In this document: positions 1-8,388 of the stretch, in pieces
Position numbering within the stretch: the stretch's first letter is position 1
Layout of the letters: the number at the start of each line of letters is the position of its first letter
Source of the DNA: Clostridiales bacterium
GTDB taxonomy: Bacteria; Bacillota; Clostridia; Christensenellales; Aristaeellaceae
Assembly: GCA_015056145.1 (NCBI GenBank)
Contig: SVGY01000006.1
Coordinates: forward strand, 1 to 64,000
DNA length: 64,000 bases
Reading direction: 5' to 3'
Position numbers and translations under genes: made by a program
Notes under the pieces: model-generated
What the model saw: only the letters and a program-made list of their open reading frames with translations
Told to the model about the DNA's origin: nothing
Databases searched by the model: none

Positions 1-218
1 TCTTCAACGGCTATCGTCCCCAGTTCTATTTCCGCACCACCGACGTTACCGGCGACATCAAGCTGCCCGAAGGCGTGGAAATGGTTATGCCCGGCGATAA
101 CATCGACATGGAAATCAACCTGATCACTCCCATCGCCATCGAGCAGGGCCTCCGCTTCGCTATCCGTGAAGGCGGCCGCACCGTTGGCTCCGGCGTTGTT
201 GCCAGCGTGATCGAGTAA
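1..218 (+). CDS. tuf: Elongation factor Tu, C-terminal end (partial)
   Basis: The reading frame enters from the left edge (first whole codon at base 3) and ends at TAA 216-218, giving the last 71 residues. It carries domain III signatures of EF-Tu: YFRTTDVTG, then VMPGDN, then [12 protein letters not shown] just before the stop. EF-Tu is the GTPase that delivers aminoacyl-tRNA to the ribosome. Only the barrel domain that contacts tRNA is visible; the GTPase domain lies outside the window. A rho-independent terminator follows at once, so this is the last gene of its transcription unit. Confidence 0.97.
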   Translation, partial: FNGYRPQFYFRTTDVTGDIKLPEGVEMVMPGDNIDMEINLITPIAIEQGLRFAIREGGRTVGSGVVASVIE

Positions 219-227
219 TCCACTTAC

Positions 228-262
228 AAAAAGCAACCCAGCAAAAGCCGGGTTGCTTTTTC
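228..262 (+). terminator. Rho-independent terminator after tuf
   Basis: The stem AAGCAACCC (231-239) pairs with GGGTTGCTT (250-258), followed by a T-rich tract. It ends the tuf unit 10 bases after the stop codon. Confidence 0.9.
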
Positions 263-285
263 TTTTCCCAATGAAAGGACAATTT

Positions 286-720
286 ATGGAATACCAACTC
301 ATCACCCCCAGCCTGCTCCCCGCTGTAGCCTCTGCCATGGGCGCAGCCTACTCCGAAGAACCCTGGAACGAGAATTGGGCCGAAGACAGGGCCCTGCGGC
401 GCATTAAGGCCATATTGCAGGGCTACGAAGCTATGGGCCTTGCTGCCCTGGAGGACGGCAAAGTGATCGGCGCTGCGCTCGGCTTTGTGGATCCCTATGC
501 CGACGAGGATTTTTTCTTCCTTTCAGAGCTGTTTGTCATCCCCGAGAGGAAAAAGCAAGGAGTGGGCAAAGCGCTGGTTCACGAGCTGGAAGCACGGTTG
601 AAAGAGCGGAACATCTCTGTTTTGCAGCTTATCTCCATTCCCTACAATCATCCCTTCTACGGCAAGACCGGCATGGAACAGGACAGCGTAGCGGTGATGT
701 ACAAGCGTATGGACGGCTGA
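286..720 (+). CDS. GNAT-family N-acetyltransferase
   Basis: Predicted 144-residue acetyl-CoA-dependent acetyltransferase. The core of the fold is visible: the strand LFVIPERKKQGVGKAL contains the acetyl-CoA loop (Q/R-x-x-G-x-G/A variant, KKQGVGKAL), and the tail HPFYGKTGMEQDS is the usual GNAT 'F-Y-x-x-x-G' end. The substrate cannot be told from sequence. The start at 286 is preferred over an in-frame upstream ATG at 253, because AAAGGAC lies 7 bases upstream and the earlier codon falls inside the tuf terminator. The next gene begins 25 bases later, so the two are probably co-transcribed. Confidence 0.85.
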   Translation: MEYQLITPSLLPAVASAMGAAYSEEPWNENWAEDRALRRIKAILQGYEAMGLAALEDGKVIGAALGFVDPYADEDFFFLSELFVIPERKKQGVGKALVHELEARLKERNISVLQLISIPYNHPFYGKTGMEQDSVAVMYKRMDG

Positions 721-745
721 CAGCAGCGCAGAAGGGTGGCATCTC

Positions 746-1039
746 ATGAAGCCTTATTTTCTTGCCAGCATCTGTAAAAACGGAATTTTGGGCGGCGGCC
801 TCATTGCGGAGGAAAGCGCTCTGCATTACCGCACCAACAAATTGACCGTACCGCCTGAGATCCGGCATATCATCATGCCTTACGACCACATCCTCTCGGC
901 CTGCCCGGGATGGCTCCTCTGTTTTCCTACCCTGTCCCTGACCATGAAGGATGGTGCACAATGGAAATATGTGGTTTTTGGCCGCAGGCGGCTGATGAAG
1001 CTGCTTAGGCAACGGGTTCCCGGCCTTGGCAAAGGCTGA
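746..1039 (+). CDS. Conserved hypothetical protein, 97 residues
   Basis: The family was not recognised. The protein is short and basic at its C-terminus (FGRRRLMKLLRQR), with no signal peptide or clear membrane helix. The central part (RTNKLTVPPEIRHIIMPYDHI) followed by the strand QWKYVVFGRRRLMKLL resembles a small PH-like beta domain in which a residue string reads out as 'protein-x-y-IVFxRxRLxxLL', but this is inference. An AGAAGGGTGG ribosome binding site precedes the ATG. It sits 25 bases after the acetyltransferase and ends just before a strong terminator, so it is the last gene of a two-gene unit. Confidence 0.7.
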   Translation: MKPYFLASICKNGILGGGLIAEESALHYRTNKLTVPPEIRHIIMPYDHILSACPGWLLCFPTLSLTMKDGAQWKYVVFGRRRLMKLLRQRVPGLGKG

Positions 1040-1045
1040 TGCAAA

Positions 1046-1080
1046 AGAAGGATGCGGATATCCGCACCCTTCTTTTTTTC
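1046..1080 (+). terminator. Bidirectional terminator between convergent genes
   Basis: AGAAGG-TGCGGA pairs with TCCGCA-CCTTCT and is followed by seven T on the plus strand; on the minus strand it is followed by TTTTGC. It can serve both the upstream plus-strand pair and trpB, which converges on it. Confidence 0.88.
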
Positions 1081-1093
1081 TTGCGTCATTTGA

Positions 1094-2335
1094 TTACAGG
1101 TTCTTGAGGAACTGCTCGCCCAGGCCGTATTTCTCCACCACAAAGTCCAGGTCCTTGTCGCCACGGCCGGACAGGGTGACCAGAATGGAGCCGGTGTTGT
1201 GCTCCTTGGCGTAGCGCATGGCATAGGCCAAAGCGTGGGAACTTTCCACGGCGGGGATGATGCCTTCCAGGCGGCACAGCAGGTAGAAGGCTTCCATAGC
1301 CTCTTCATCGGAAACGGTGACGTAGTTGATACGGCCTGCATCCCGGAGGAAAGCGTGCTCAGGGCCGGTGGCAGGATAGTCCAGGCCGCTGGCGATGGAA
1401 TATACCGGCAGAGGTTCGCCCTGCTCGTCCTGCAGCAGATAGCTTTCAAAGCCGTGGAGGATGCCCTTGGTGCCATAAGCCATGGTAGCGGCATGGTCGC
1501 CGATGCCTTCGCCACGTCCCAGGGGCTCTACGCCGTAAATTTCCACGGGGTCGCCCAGGAAGGGCACGAAGGTGCCGATGGAGTTGGAGCCGCCGCCCAC
1601 GCAGGCAGTAACTGCATCAGGCAGGATACCGGTCATTTCCACAAACTGTTCACGGGCTTCCTGACCCACGATCATCTGGAAATCACGCACCATCTTGGGG
1701 AAGGGGTGGGGGCCCACAGCAGAACCGATGCAGTAAATGGCATCCTTGTATTCCTTCATGTAGCCCTCAAAGGCGGCGTCAACGGCTTCCTTCAGGGTCT
1801 TCAGGCCGTGGGTCACGGGAATTACGTTGGCACCCAGCAGCTTCATGCGGGTCACATTGGGGGCCTGCTTGGCAATGTCCACCTCGCCCATGTACACATC
1901 GCACTCCATGCCGAAGTATGCAGCGGCAGTGGCGATGGCAACGCCATGCTGGCCAGCGCCGGTTTCGGCGATGAGCTTCTTCTTGCCCATGTACTTTGCC
2001 AGAAGACCCTCGCCCATGCAGTGGTTCAGCTTGTGAGCGCCGGTATGGTTCAGATCTTCACGCTTGAGGTAGATCTGGCACTTGCCCAGCTTGTTGGAAA
2101 GCCGTTCGCAATGGTACACGGGGGTGGGACGGCCCTGGAACTCCCGGCGGATACGGCGCAGCTCACTGATGAACTGTGCGCTGTGGCAGATGGTTTCGTA
2201 GGCGTCGTCAATCTCCTTAAAGGCGGGCATCAGTTCCGGGGGCAGATACTGGCCGCCAAATTCGCCGAAACGTCCGTCGGCTGTGGGGTACTGCTTCAGA
2301 TAGCTGTCAAAGTCACGATAGGTCATCTTTTTCAT
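1094..2335 (-). CDS. trpB: Tryptophan synthase beta chain (TrpB1 type), stand-alone
   Basis: 413-residue PLP enzyme that condenses indole with L-serine to give tryptophan. The signature [15 protein letters not shown] holds the PLP lysine (K102); GAGQHGVA and the phosphate-binding GGGSNS loop (about residue 250) are intact, as is the C-terminal SGRGDKD. Its length and motifs are those of the classical TrpB1, not the longer TrpB2. No trpA or other trp gene is adjacent. A tryptophan-specific T-box leader precedes it, so expression should rise when tRNA-Trp is uncharged. Together these suggest use of indole taken up from outside, or a trpA elsewhere in the genome. Confidence 0.95.
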   Translation of the reverse strand: MKKMTYRDFDSYLKQYPTADGRFGEFGGQYLPPELMPAFKEIDDAYETICHSAQFISELRRIRREFQGRPTPVYHCERLSNKLGKCQIYLKREDLNHTGAHKLNHCMGEGLLAKYMGKKKLIAETGAGQHGVAIATAAAYFGMECDVYMGEVDIAKQAPNVTRMKLLGANVIPVTHGLKTLKEAVDAAFEGYMKEYKDAIYCIGSAVGPHPFPKMVRDFQMIVGQEAREQFVEMTGILPDAVTACVGGGSNSIGTFVPFLGDPVEIYGVEPLGRGEGIGDHAATMAYGTKGILHGFESYLLQDEQGEPLPVYSIASGLDYPATGPEHAFLRDAGRINYVTVSDEEAMEAFYLLCRLEGIIPAVESSHALAYAMRYAKEHNTGSILVTLSGRGDKDLDFVVEKYGLGEQFLKNL

Positions 2336-2394
2336 ATTGGTTCACCCATTCGCAGTGTTGGCTGCGTCCTTTCTCTTTTTGTTTTTTGTGGGCC

Positions 2395-2668
2395 GATACA
2401 GAAAAAGCCCCGCCGTGAATAAAACACGACAAGGGCGAATTATCATTTCGCGGTGCCACCTTGTTTTCCCGTTTGACCGGGCTTCGCAGGAATGCCAACA
2501 CATTCCCGGCGCTGTAACGGGCGCCCCCGTTGCGGAATACTCGGCCGATGCCTTTCCCCACACCCTCGATGGTCCATTTACCGCACCGTTTCCTGCGAAG
2601 TTCCCAGCATCCTTCGCTCTCTGGGAGGTCGTAAGCGGCTTGATCTCCATCTCATCGGTTTGTGTATG
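2395..2668 (-). promoter_or_regulatory. T-box riboswitch, tryptophan specifier, controlling trpB
   Basis: On the minus strand the conserved T-box sequence GGTGGCACCGCG is seen at 2460-2449. In stem I the specifier TGG (2576-2574) is followed by A and then CCATC, which pairs back to GATGG near the 5' end; TGG is the tryptophan codon. An AGAG.GAAGGATG-like distal loop lies between. Downstream, a terminator hairpin (CGTG/CACG core) runs into a T tract at about 2435-2400. Uncharged tRNA-Trp should favour the antiterminator and allow trpB transcription. Confidence 0.92.
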
Positions 2669-2673
2669 GATGG

Positions 2674-2703
2674 ATTATAGCATTCAGCCGGACAGCTTGT
2701 CAA
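2674..2703 (-). promoter_or_regulatory. Promoter of the trpB T-box transcript
   Basis: TTGACA (2703-2698) and TATAAT (2679-2674) are both perfect, with an 18-base spacer. Confidence 0.88.
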
Positions 2704-2817
2704 CGACGAAAAAGTTTTCTTTCGGTTTTTTCGTTCCTGCAAACGGTTTCCAAACCGGGGCCTGTGTGATATAATCAGGTTAATCGATTTCGTTAATACT
2801 TGTTAGGAGGATGAAGC

Positions 2818-3597
2818 ATGACTTTCAACGATTTCCATTTCCGCAGCGAGGTGCTTGGATTGCATGTGAGCGCATATGTGCTTCTGCCCGATATTTCCGT
2901 ACTGGAACAGGAGGCCAAGCCCCTGCCCACCCTATACCTGCTGCATGGCCTCAGCGACGATCATACCCGCTGGATGCGCCAGACCCGCATTGAGCAATAT
3001 GCAGAAAAATACCGCATCGCCATCGTAATGCCGGCAGTAGCCCGTTCCTTCTACACGGATATGGACAGCGGCGCAGGCAAATACTTCACCTTCGTCAGCG
3101 AAGAGCTTCCCCGAGTGATGGAAAGCTACTTCCCCCTGAGCAAGAAGCGGGAGGACCGCTTTGCAGCCGGCCTCTCCATGGGCGGCTATGGAGCCATGAA
3201 ACTGGGTCTCCGTCTGCCCGACCGTTACGGTGCCATTGCCAGCCTTTCCGGCGCTCTGGAAATGGAGCGGGATTATCACCGGCCCCGTGGCGGCGGCGAA
3301 GCAGAGTTCGTCCATGAACTCAACGGCATCTTCGGCAGCGAGGAAGAGCTCCTTTCCAGCGATAACAACCTGAGCCTTGTGGCGGAAAAGCTGGATTGCA
3401 AAAAGGCCCCCAGAATGTATGTCGCCTGCGGAGACAAGGATTTCCTTATCGAATACAACCGCCACTTTGTAAAAACCTTCGGCCAGAAATTCGGCATCCA
3501 CTATGAGGAAGTTCCCGGCGAGGCCCACACCTGGCCCTTCTGGGATCAGCAAATCGAAAAGGTACTCCGCTGGCTGAACGTACCGGAAGCGAAATAA
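2818..3597 (+). CDS. Alpha/beta-hydrolase esterase (esterase D / PF00756 type)
   Basis: 259-residue cytoplasmic serine hydrolase. The nucleophile elbow GLSMGGYGA, the acid in CGDKDF and the histidine in AHTWPFWD form the triad in the usual order, and LYLLHGLSDDHTRW is the oxyanion-hole segment of the esterase D / tributyrin esterase group. It probably cleaves short acyl esters; the natural substrate is unknown. The AGGAGG site 9 bases upstream fixes the start. It is divergent from trpB; a TATAAT with TG extension at about 2767 is its likely -10. tlyA follows after one base, so the pair is an operon. Confidence 0.9.
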   Translation: MTFNDFHFRSEVLGLHVSAYVLLPDISVLEQEAKPLPTLYLLHGLSDDHTRWMRQTRIEQYAEKYRIAIVMPAVARSFYTDMDSGAGKYFTFVSEELPRVMESYFPLSKKREDRFAAGLSMGGYGAMKLGLRLPDRYGAIASLSGALEMERDYHRPRGGGEAEFVHELNGIFGSEEELLSSDNNLSLVAEKLDCKKAPRMYVACGDKDFLIEYNRHFVKTFGQKFGIHYEEVPGEAHTWPFWDQQIEKVLRWLNVPEAK

Positions 3598-3598
3598 A

Positions 3599-4444
3599 AT
3601 GGCAAACAAGGCAAGTAAAAGCAACGTGAAAAAACTCACCGCCATGGAGCGGCTCCTGAAAGAAGGCTTCTTTGACAGCAAGGAGGCGGCCCTGCCCTTC
3701 CTTATGAGCGGCGCAGTGTACTGTGGCGGCACAAAAGTGCTCAACGGCGGGCAAAAGGTGGATCCCGCCCTGCCTATGTATGTGCGTGGCCTTGACGAGC
3801 GCTATGTGGGCAAAGGCGGCTACAAGCTGGAAGGGGCCCTTAAGGATTTTGGCGTAAATGCCGAGGGACGCATCTGCATCGACGCAGGTGCCTGCACCGG
3901 CGGTTTTACGGACTGCCTCGTGCAGAAAGGCGCAAAGACCGTCTATGCGGTGGAAGTGGGCTTTGGCCAGCTGGCTGGCAAGCTGCAACAAAATCCCGCC
4001 GTGGTCAACCTGGAAAAAACCAATCTCGGCGATGAAAAACTGCTTTCCCTGGATCCCAGGCCCGACCTTGGCAGCATGGATCTGAGCTATCTTTCCATAG
4101 AGAAAGCCGCTCCTCTGTACCGTGCCATCATGGGCGGCAAAGGCGAAGTGCTCTGCCTTGTGAAACCTCTTTTTGAGGTGGAGGATGCCGAGGCCCGCCG
4201 CACCGGCGAGATCCGCCCCGACCAGTACCTGCCTGTGCTCGAGAAGCTCATCGCAGTACTGAACAGCCAGGAAGGCACCTCCGTCAGGAATGTTACCTAC
4301 AGCCCCGTCACCGGTAACAACGGCACCCACGAGTTTTTCCTCCATGTGGTGTTCGGGGATGATTCCCCTGCACCGGATCTGGCAGAAAAAGCCGCTGCCT
4401 GTGTTGAGAAGGTACTTTCCCTGCCCAGATATCATAAGGGCTGA
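3599..4444 (+). CDS. tlyA: TlyA-family 16S/23S rRNA 2'-O-methyltransferase
   Basis: 281 residues, the usual TlyA length. An N-terminal S4 RNA-binding domain (about residues 13-60) is followed by a FtsJ-like Rossmann methyltransferase. YVGKGGYKLEGAL begins the catalytic part, DAGACTGGFTDC is the S-adenosylmethionine loop, and KPLFEVE carries a catalytic lysine of the K-D-K-E set. Family members methylate ribosomal RNA cytidines; some act as haemolysins, which is historical and not implied here. It begins one base after the esterase stop codon. Confidence 0.92.
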   Translation: MANKASKSNVKKLTAMERLLKEGFFDSKEAALPFLMSGAVYCGGTKVLNGGQKVDPALPMYVRGLDERYVGKGGYKLEGALKDFGVNAEGRICIDAGACTGGFTDCLVQKGAKTVYAVEVGFGQLAGKLQQNPAVVNLEKTNLGDEKLLSLDPRPDLGSMDLSYLSIEKAAPLYRAIMGGKGEVLCLVKPLFEVEDAEARRTGEIRPDQYLPVLEKLIAVLNSQEGTSVRNVTYSPVTGNNGTHEFFLHVVFGDDSPAPDLAEKAAACVEKVLSLPRYHKG

Positions 4445-4569
4445 GCTACCCACAGCCACAACAGGAGCGGCACGTTCCGTCCCTGATATTTTTCTTTCCC
4501 GCCGGGAAGAAACCTCCCTTATCCCCCGTTATGTTAGCAAAGACACTTCTTACCAAGGAGGGGCAGCAC

Positions 4570-5745
4570 ATGAAATCTTCCCTGAAAAAATCTCTGGCAG
4601 CGGCGCTCGTTTTTCTCCTCTGCCTTGCTCTGATGCAATCCGCCCTGGCGGAAAGCTTCGGCGTTATTTCCGGCACCAACAATCTGAACCTGCGCTCTCA
4701 GGGAAGTTCTTCCAGCAGCTGGCTGGGTTCCTATCCCCGGGGAACCTGGGTGAGGATCATCGGCAGCCAGAACAATTTCTATCAAGTGGTCCTCCCTGAT
4801 GGGAGCACCGGTTACATGAGCAAAAACTACATCGACACCACCGGCGATGTTTGGCAGACCCGACGGGTAGCCGTCGTAACCAACCAGAACGGCGGCGCTT
4901 TCCTGAACCTGCGTCAGCAGCCCAATTACAATGCAACCGTGCTGGGCATCCTCTACAACGGCGTGCCCCTGCTCATCACCGGCGATTACAACGGCTGGTA
5001 TCAGGTGGAACTGAACGGCCAGATTGGCTATGTACGTCAGGAATACGTCACTGTGCAAAACAGTGTGGCATCCAGCAAAGTTGCCACCATCAAAACCCCC
5101 AACAACTCCGCACTGAACCTGCGCACAGGCCCCGGCACCCAGTACCCCATACAGCGTCAGTTCTACGGCGATCAGTATGTGATGGTGCTGGCGGAAGGCA
5201 ACGGTTGGTGGCGTGTGGCCGCAACCGACGGCTACGGCTTCCATGTTGGCTTTATGGACAGTTCCTTCCTCACTGCCGGCCTGAACAGTGCCAAAGACGT
5301 CGCTGCCCGGGATGGCGGCGGCGCTGCCGGAAACGGCTATGCCGTAGTCAACAACCCCAGATCCACCCAGACCCTGAACCTGCGTATGTATTCCTCCACT
5401 GCCTCCCAGGCCATCGCCCAGCTGCGCAATGGCACCCGTCTCTGGGTAGACGAACAGGGCACGGAATGGTGCCGGGTCACAGTTCAGTCCACAGGCCAGA
5501 GCGGCTACGTCATGACCAAATACATCAAGCTCAACAATCTGCCAAACAAGCCCACCCGCAAGGTGGTTCACCCCAGCGGCAGTTACGTCAACCTGCGTGC
5601 TACGCCGGATCTCGCCTACGGTCAGGTTCTGGCCCGGGTGCCTTCCGCCAGGCAGGTAACCATTCTGGTGCCCGGTTCGGACTGGTGCAAGGTAAGCTAT
5701 AACGGCACCACCGGCTACATGCTCTCCTGCTTCCTGCAAAAGTAA
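4570..5745 (+). CDS. Secreted protein with five bacterial SH3 (SH3b) domains
   Basis: 391 residues from the ATG that follows AAGGAGG; an in-frame ATG 13 codons upstream lacks a site. A signal peptide (KKSLAAALVFLLCLALMQS, cleavage near ALA-ES) is followed by five SH3_3-type repeats, each opening with N-L-N-L-R or similar (LNLRSQ, LNLRQQ, LNLRTG, LNLRMY, VNLRAT) and closing with a G-Y-M/V motif. No catalytic domain or cell-wall anchor is present, so it probably binds peptidoglycan non-covalently, or acts as an adaptor. Its last 146 bases overlap antisense with the next gene. Confidence 0.88.
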   Translation: MKSSLKKSLAAALVFLLCLALMQSALAESFGVISGTNNLNLRSQGSSSSSWLGSYPRGTWVRIIGSQNNFYQVVLPDGSTGYMSKNYIDTTGDVWQTRRVAVVTNQNGGAFLNLRQQPNYNATVLGILYNGVPLLITGDYNGWYQVELNGQIGYVRQEYVTVQNSVASSKVATIKTPNNSALNLRTGPGTQYPIQRQFYGDQYVMVLAEGNGWWRVAATDGYGFHVGFMDSSFLTAGLNSAKDVAARDGGGAAGNGYAVVNNPRSTQTLNLRMYSSTASQAIAQLRNGTRLWVDEQGTEWCRVTVQSTGQSGYVMTKYIKLNNLPNKPTRKVVHPSGSYVNLRATPDLAYGQVLARVPSARQVTILVPGSDWCKVSYNGTTGYMLSCFLQK

Positions 5746-6382
5746 GACTTTTGGCCGCTTTCTGCCACAGGCTGCCCATCAGGCTTATCATCATTATCGC
5801 CAGCATTTCATAGCTGCACATCAGGTACAGCTCCCCTTTCTCCATCAGACACACCAGGGGCGTGCCTGCCGGCGCCACCCTCAGAAACAGGTAATTGCTG
5901 CCGATTATCGGGTTGATCAGCCAGACACACCACAAATACACGCTGCCCAGAAGAAAGGCTCTCCTGCCGCTTACGGGCAGCGTTTTGTTTTTCAGAAACA
6001 CAAACAGTCCGACGCACAGGATGAGCCCATGCACCCGGTTAAAATGCGAAGCCATTAAAGGCGGCCTGCTTGATGCAATCACCGCCGGAAAAACCAGCGC
6101 AAGCAATGCACAGGGCATACCGATATACAGGCTCAGTTCATAGATCCAGCCTTGCTTCTGCCACACCAGGATCAGGCTGAGCGCCGCCATCATGCCGCAG
6201 ATATGCAGCGGCAGACCTGTAGCCACATTCAAAAGGCCATCCTGCCACAGCAGAAACAGCTGCCCCGCCATACTCAGGCACAGCCCGAGGCACATCACCG
6301 CTGCCGCCGCCAGCCTTCGCCGGGGCAGTCTGGCCCCGTATACTGCCAGCATCAGCCAGGGTATCATCGCCGCAAATCCCAT
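5600..6382 (-). CDS. YwaF-type integral membrane protein (TIGR02206/TMEM164-like)
   Basis: 260 residues with about six or seven hydrophobic segments; the LPLHICGM and NRVHGLILC segments place conserved histidines in membrane helices as in the YwaF family of unknown function. The start at 6382 is chosen because GGGAGG lies 7 bases before it; the longer frame to 6427 has no site. The C-terminal 45 or so residues after WQKAAKSLTF are Arg/Ser/Pro-rich and are antisense to the end of the SH3b gene, so they may be a recent read-through past a lost stop codon. Confidence 0.75.
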   Translation of the reverse strand: MGFAAMIPWLMLAVYGARLPRRRLAAAAVMCLGLCLSMAGQLFLLWQDGLLNVATGLPLHICGMMAALSLILVWQKQGWIYELSLYIGMPCALLALVFPAVIASSRPPLMASHFNRVHGLILCVGLFVFLKNKTLPVSGRRAFLLGSVYLWCVWLINPIIGSNYLFLRVAPAGTPLVCLMEKGELYLMCSYEMLAIMMISLMGSLWQKAAKSLTFAGSRRACSRWCRYSLPCTSPNRAPEWLPAWRKAPGPEPDRRRDPA

Positions 6383-6480
6383 TATCATCCCTCCCGTCAA
6401 ATTGTGCTCCTTCCTCCGTCGGGCCATGTATGTGCATGAAAAAAACCTCCCTGCTCCATACTGGTCAGAGAGGTGATAAT

Positions 6481-6909
6481 ATGATCGGTTTTCTGTTTTC
6501 CATCCTTGCAGGCGCAGCCATGAGCGTGCAGGGCGTTATGAACACCCGCTTACAGGACCGGCTGGGCCTGTTTGAAGCCAATGCCTTTGTTCAGGGCACA
6601 GCCTTTGCGCTGTCCCTTATCGTAATGTGGATCTTCGGCAAGGGCGACTGGAAAGCCCTGGCAACTGTCCCCAAATGGAATTTGCTGGGCGGTGCATTGG
6701 GGCTGGTGATCACTGTTACGGTCATGCTCTCCATCAAGGGGCTCAACCCCACCGTGGCCATATCCACCATTCTGATCGCCCAGTTGCTGGTGGCTGCGGC
6801 CATAGAATACTTCGGCTGGATGGGGCAGGAAAAAGCCGCCTTTGCACTGAAGCAATGGCTAGGCCTTGCCTTGATGCTGGGCGGCGTTGTTTTGTTCAAG
6901 TGGAAATAA
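6481..6909 (+). CDS. DMT-superfamily small transporter (YdcZ/DUF606)
   Basis: 142 residues with five predicted membrane helices. The opening FSILAGAAMSVQGVMNTRL is characteristic of DUF606, half-size members of the drug/metabolite transporter superfamily that often work as pairs. Substrate unknown. AGAGAGGTGA supplies the ribosome binding site directly upstream of the ATG at 6481; an in-frame ATG at 6430 has none. No partner DUF606 gene is adjacent, so this copy may act as a homodimer. Confidence 0.85.
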   Translation: MIGFLFSILAGAAMSVQGVMNTRLQDRLGLFEANAFVQGTAFALSLIVMWIFGKGDWKALATVPKWNLLGGALGLVITVTVMLSIKGLNPTVAISTILIAQLLVAAAIEYFGWMGQEKAAFALKQWLGLALMLGGVVLFKWK

Positions 6910-6912
6910 GGA

Positions 6913-7410
6913 TCATTCCTCTTCCCCGGTGGTAAAGTTGAGGATCCGGTTGGTGGTGGTCTCCAGGTTGCCCACGGCCTCCGTAAGGCGATTCAGGGGT
7001 TCGTTAACCTTCTGGCCGGTGGCGAGGCATACCTCGTAACTGTCGATAATTCCGTAAATTTCCTCAAAGGTGACAGCGGGATACAGCCGGCCCACCTCGC
7101 CGTACATGCTTACGCTGAGCTCGTTGATCACTTCAATGCCATGCACATGCTGCCTCACACGGCTCAAAACGGAGGATGTGCTTGTAGCGCCCAGGCGGCT
7201 CAGGCTGTTTACGGCAGAGCTGGCTGCCTGCATTTCACTGCGGATAACACGGTTGCGCTGGGTTTCAAAATTGGCGTTGCTCAGGCCGCCTATGCCGGTG
7301 GAACGCATGATGAGAAACGCCAGCAGCACCAGCCCGATAATCACCAGAATGGGTACAAAGCGTTTGAAGCTGTTCTGGGAACGGTTATATTTTACGGGGG
7401 AACGCATCAT
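6913..7410 (-). CDS. Hypothetical single-pass membrane protein
   Basis: 165 residues: a short basic cytoplasmic N-terminus, one membrane helix (FVPILVIIGLVLLAFLIM, about residues 18-35), then an extracytoplasmic or soluble helical region rich in Ser, Asn and Val with no cysteines besides one. The helical part (residues 45-150) looks like a four-helix-bundle or coiled domain, but no family was recognised. AAAGGAGA precedes the ATG. A promoter lies at 7480-7452. It is monocistronic and convergent with the DUF606 transporter, with three bases between the stop codons. Confidence 0.72.
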   Translation of the reverse strand: MMRSPVKYNRSQNSFKRFVPILVIIGLVLLAFLIMRSTGIGGLSNANFETQRNRVIRSEMQAASSAVNSLSRLGATSTSSVLSRVRQHVHGIEVINELSVSMYGEVGRLYPAVTFEEIYGIIDSYEVCLATGQKVNEPLNRLTEAVGNLETTTNRILNFTTGEEE

Positions 7411-7451
7411 GGCTTCTGTCTCCTTTGCTGTGTAAAGGTTTGCGCATCTTT

Positions 7452-7480
7452 ATTATACCACAGCAAGGGACGGAAAGCAA
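7452..7480 (-). promoter_or_regulatory. Promoter for the 7410 gene
   Basis: TTGCTT (7480-7475) and TATAAT (7457-7452) with a 17-base spacer. Confidence 0.72.
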
Positions 7481-7497
7481 AACACACTCTCAGCGCC

Positions 7498-8241
7498 TTA
7501 TTTCATATAGTTCCCGTAGCGCTCTGCAAACTGCTCGTACTCATCCCTGTCGGTAATCCACACGATCACCCATGCTTCCTTTATGCCAAGCCTACGGTAT
7601 GCCTCCCAGCGGGTGTTGCCGTCGTTGAGCTCAAACTCGCCCACGGTCTTCCCCTCCGGGATCAGGTAATGAACAGTCAGCGGACAGATATCCGGCGTGC
7701 AGGGAATGATCTCCATCAATTCTTTCACATGGTTTTCCCACACCTCCGGATGAATGCGGTATTTCATATCTTCTTCCGGGCCGGTGCAGCGCCAAAAAAG
7801 GCTCAGGGGCATTTTTACGGGCCCAAGAAAATACCTGTCTACAATTTTCAGTCCGTCGGAGAAGGGCTTGTTGTGCCCGTCGGAAAGCAGATACGCATGC
7901 ACCCACTCCTCCAGCCTGCCCTGCCGTGCCCATTCCTTTGCAGAGGAAAGCGAAGGTTTATATTCCATCTTCATTGACTCCTTTCTGTTATACACAATCC
8001 TTCTAATGGATTCCGAGGAGAGATGAAACCTTTGCGCCAGGTGGTCCACGGGTTCTCCCAGTGCAAAAAGTGCCCGAATCTCGCTGTTCCTCTCCCGGAG
8101 GTACTCTCTGTATCCGCTGGCAGACCCCCACTCCCGCTTGCGTTCCCGTGCGGGGATGTACACTACCTTGCCGGAGATGTACTTCTGCACCTGTTTCAGA
8201 AGCGCCTCCGGCAAAAGATCCCGGGCGTTTTCGTATTTCAT
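7498..8241 (-). CDS. Fusion of a CD3324-type HTH domain with a ParB-like domain
   Basis: 247 residues. Residues 1-90 (KYENARDLLPEALLKQVQKY, then YIPARERK, then a helix-turn-helix LAQRFHLSSESIRRIVY) match the small CD3324/Mor-like family that normally stands alone at about 90 residues. The remaining part is unlike that family and contains DGNTRWEAYRRLG (about residue 207), the DGNxRxxAxxxLG box of ParB/sulfiredoxin-type domains. The start at 8241 has GGAGG 7 bases upstream; an ATG one codon earlier is possible, and the frame extends to 8385 only through a terminator. It is probably a DNA-binding regulator; any nucleotide chemistry in the second domain is inference. Confidence 0.75.
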   Translation of the reverse strand: MKYENARDLLPEALLKQVQKYISGKVVYIPARERKREWGSASGYREYLRERNSEIRALFALGEPVDHLAQRFHLSSESIRRIVYNRKESMKMEYKPSLSSAKEWARQGRLEEWVHAYLLSDGHNKPFSDGLKIVDRYFLGPVKMPLSLFWRCTGPEEDMKYRIHPEVWENHVKELMEIIPCTPDICPLTVHYLIPEGKTVGEFELNDGNTRWEAYRRLGIKEAWVIVWITDRDEYEQFAERYGNYMK

Positions 8242-8335
8242 CATCCTGCCTCCTTTCCTTTGCATTATATCAAGGGCGACGGGGCTTTTTCTATTGCCAG
8301 AATGGCTGACAACCGTTTTTGCCATACGCCTGTAC

Positions 8336-8372
8336 CAAAACGTCCCCGCAGCGCAAAAAGGCTGCGGGGACG
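8336..8372 (-). terminator. Terminator of mscL
   Basis: A perfect 12-bp stem (CGTCCCCGCAGC with its complement, 8341-8352 and 8361-8372) is followed by TTTT on the minus strand, 17 bases beyond the mscL stop. Confidence 0.93.
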
Positions 8373-8388
8373 CATGTTCCGGCATATG

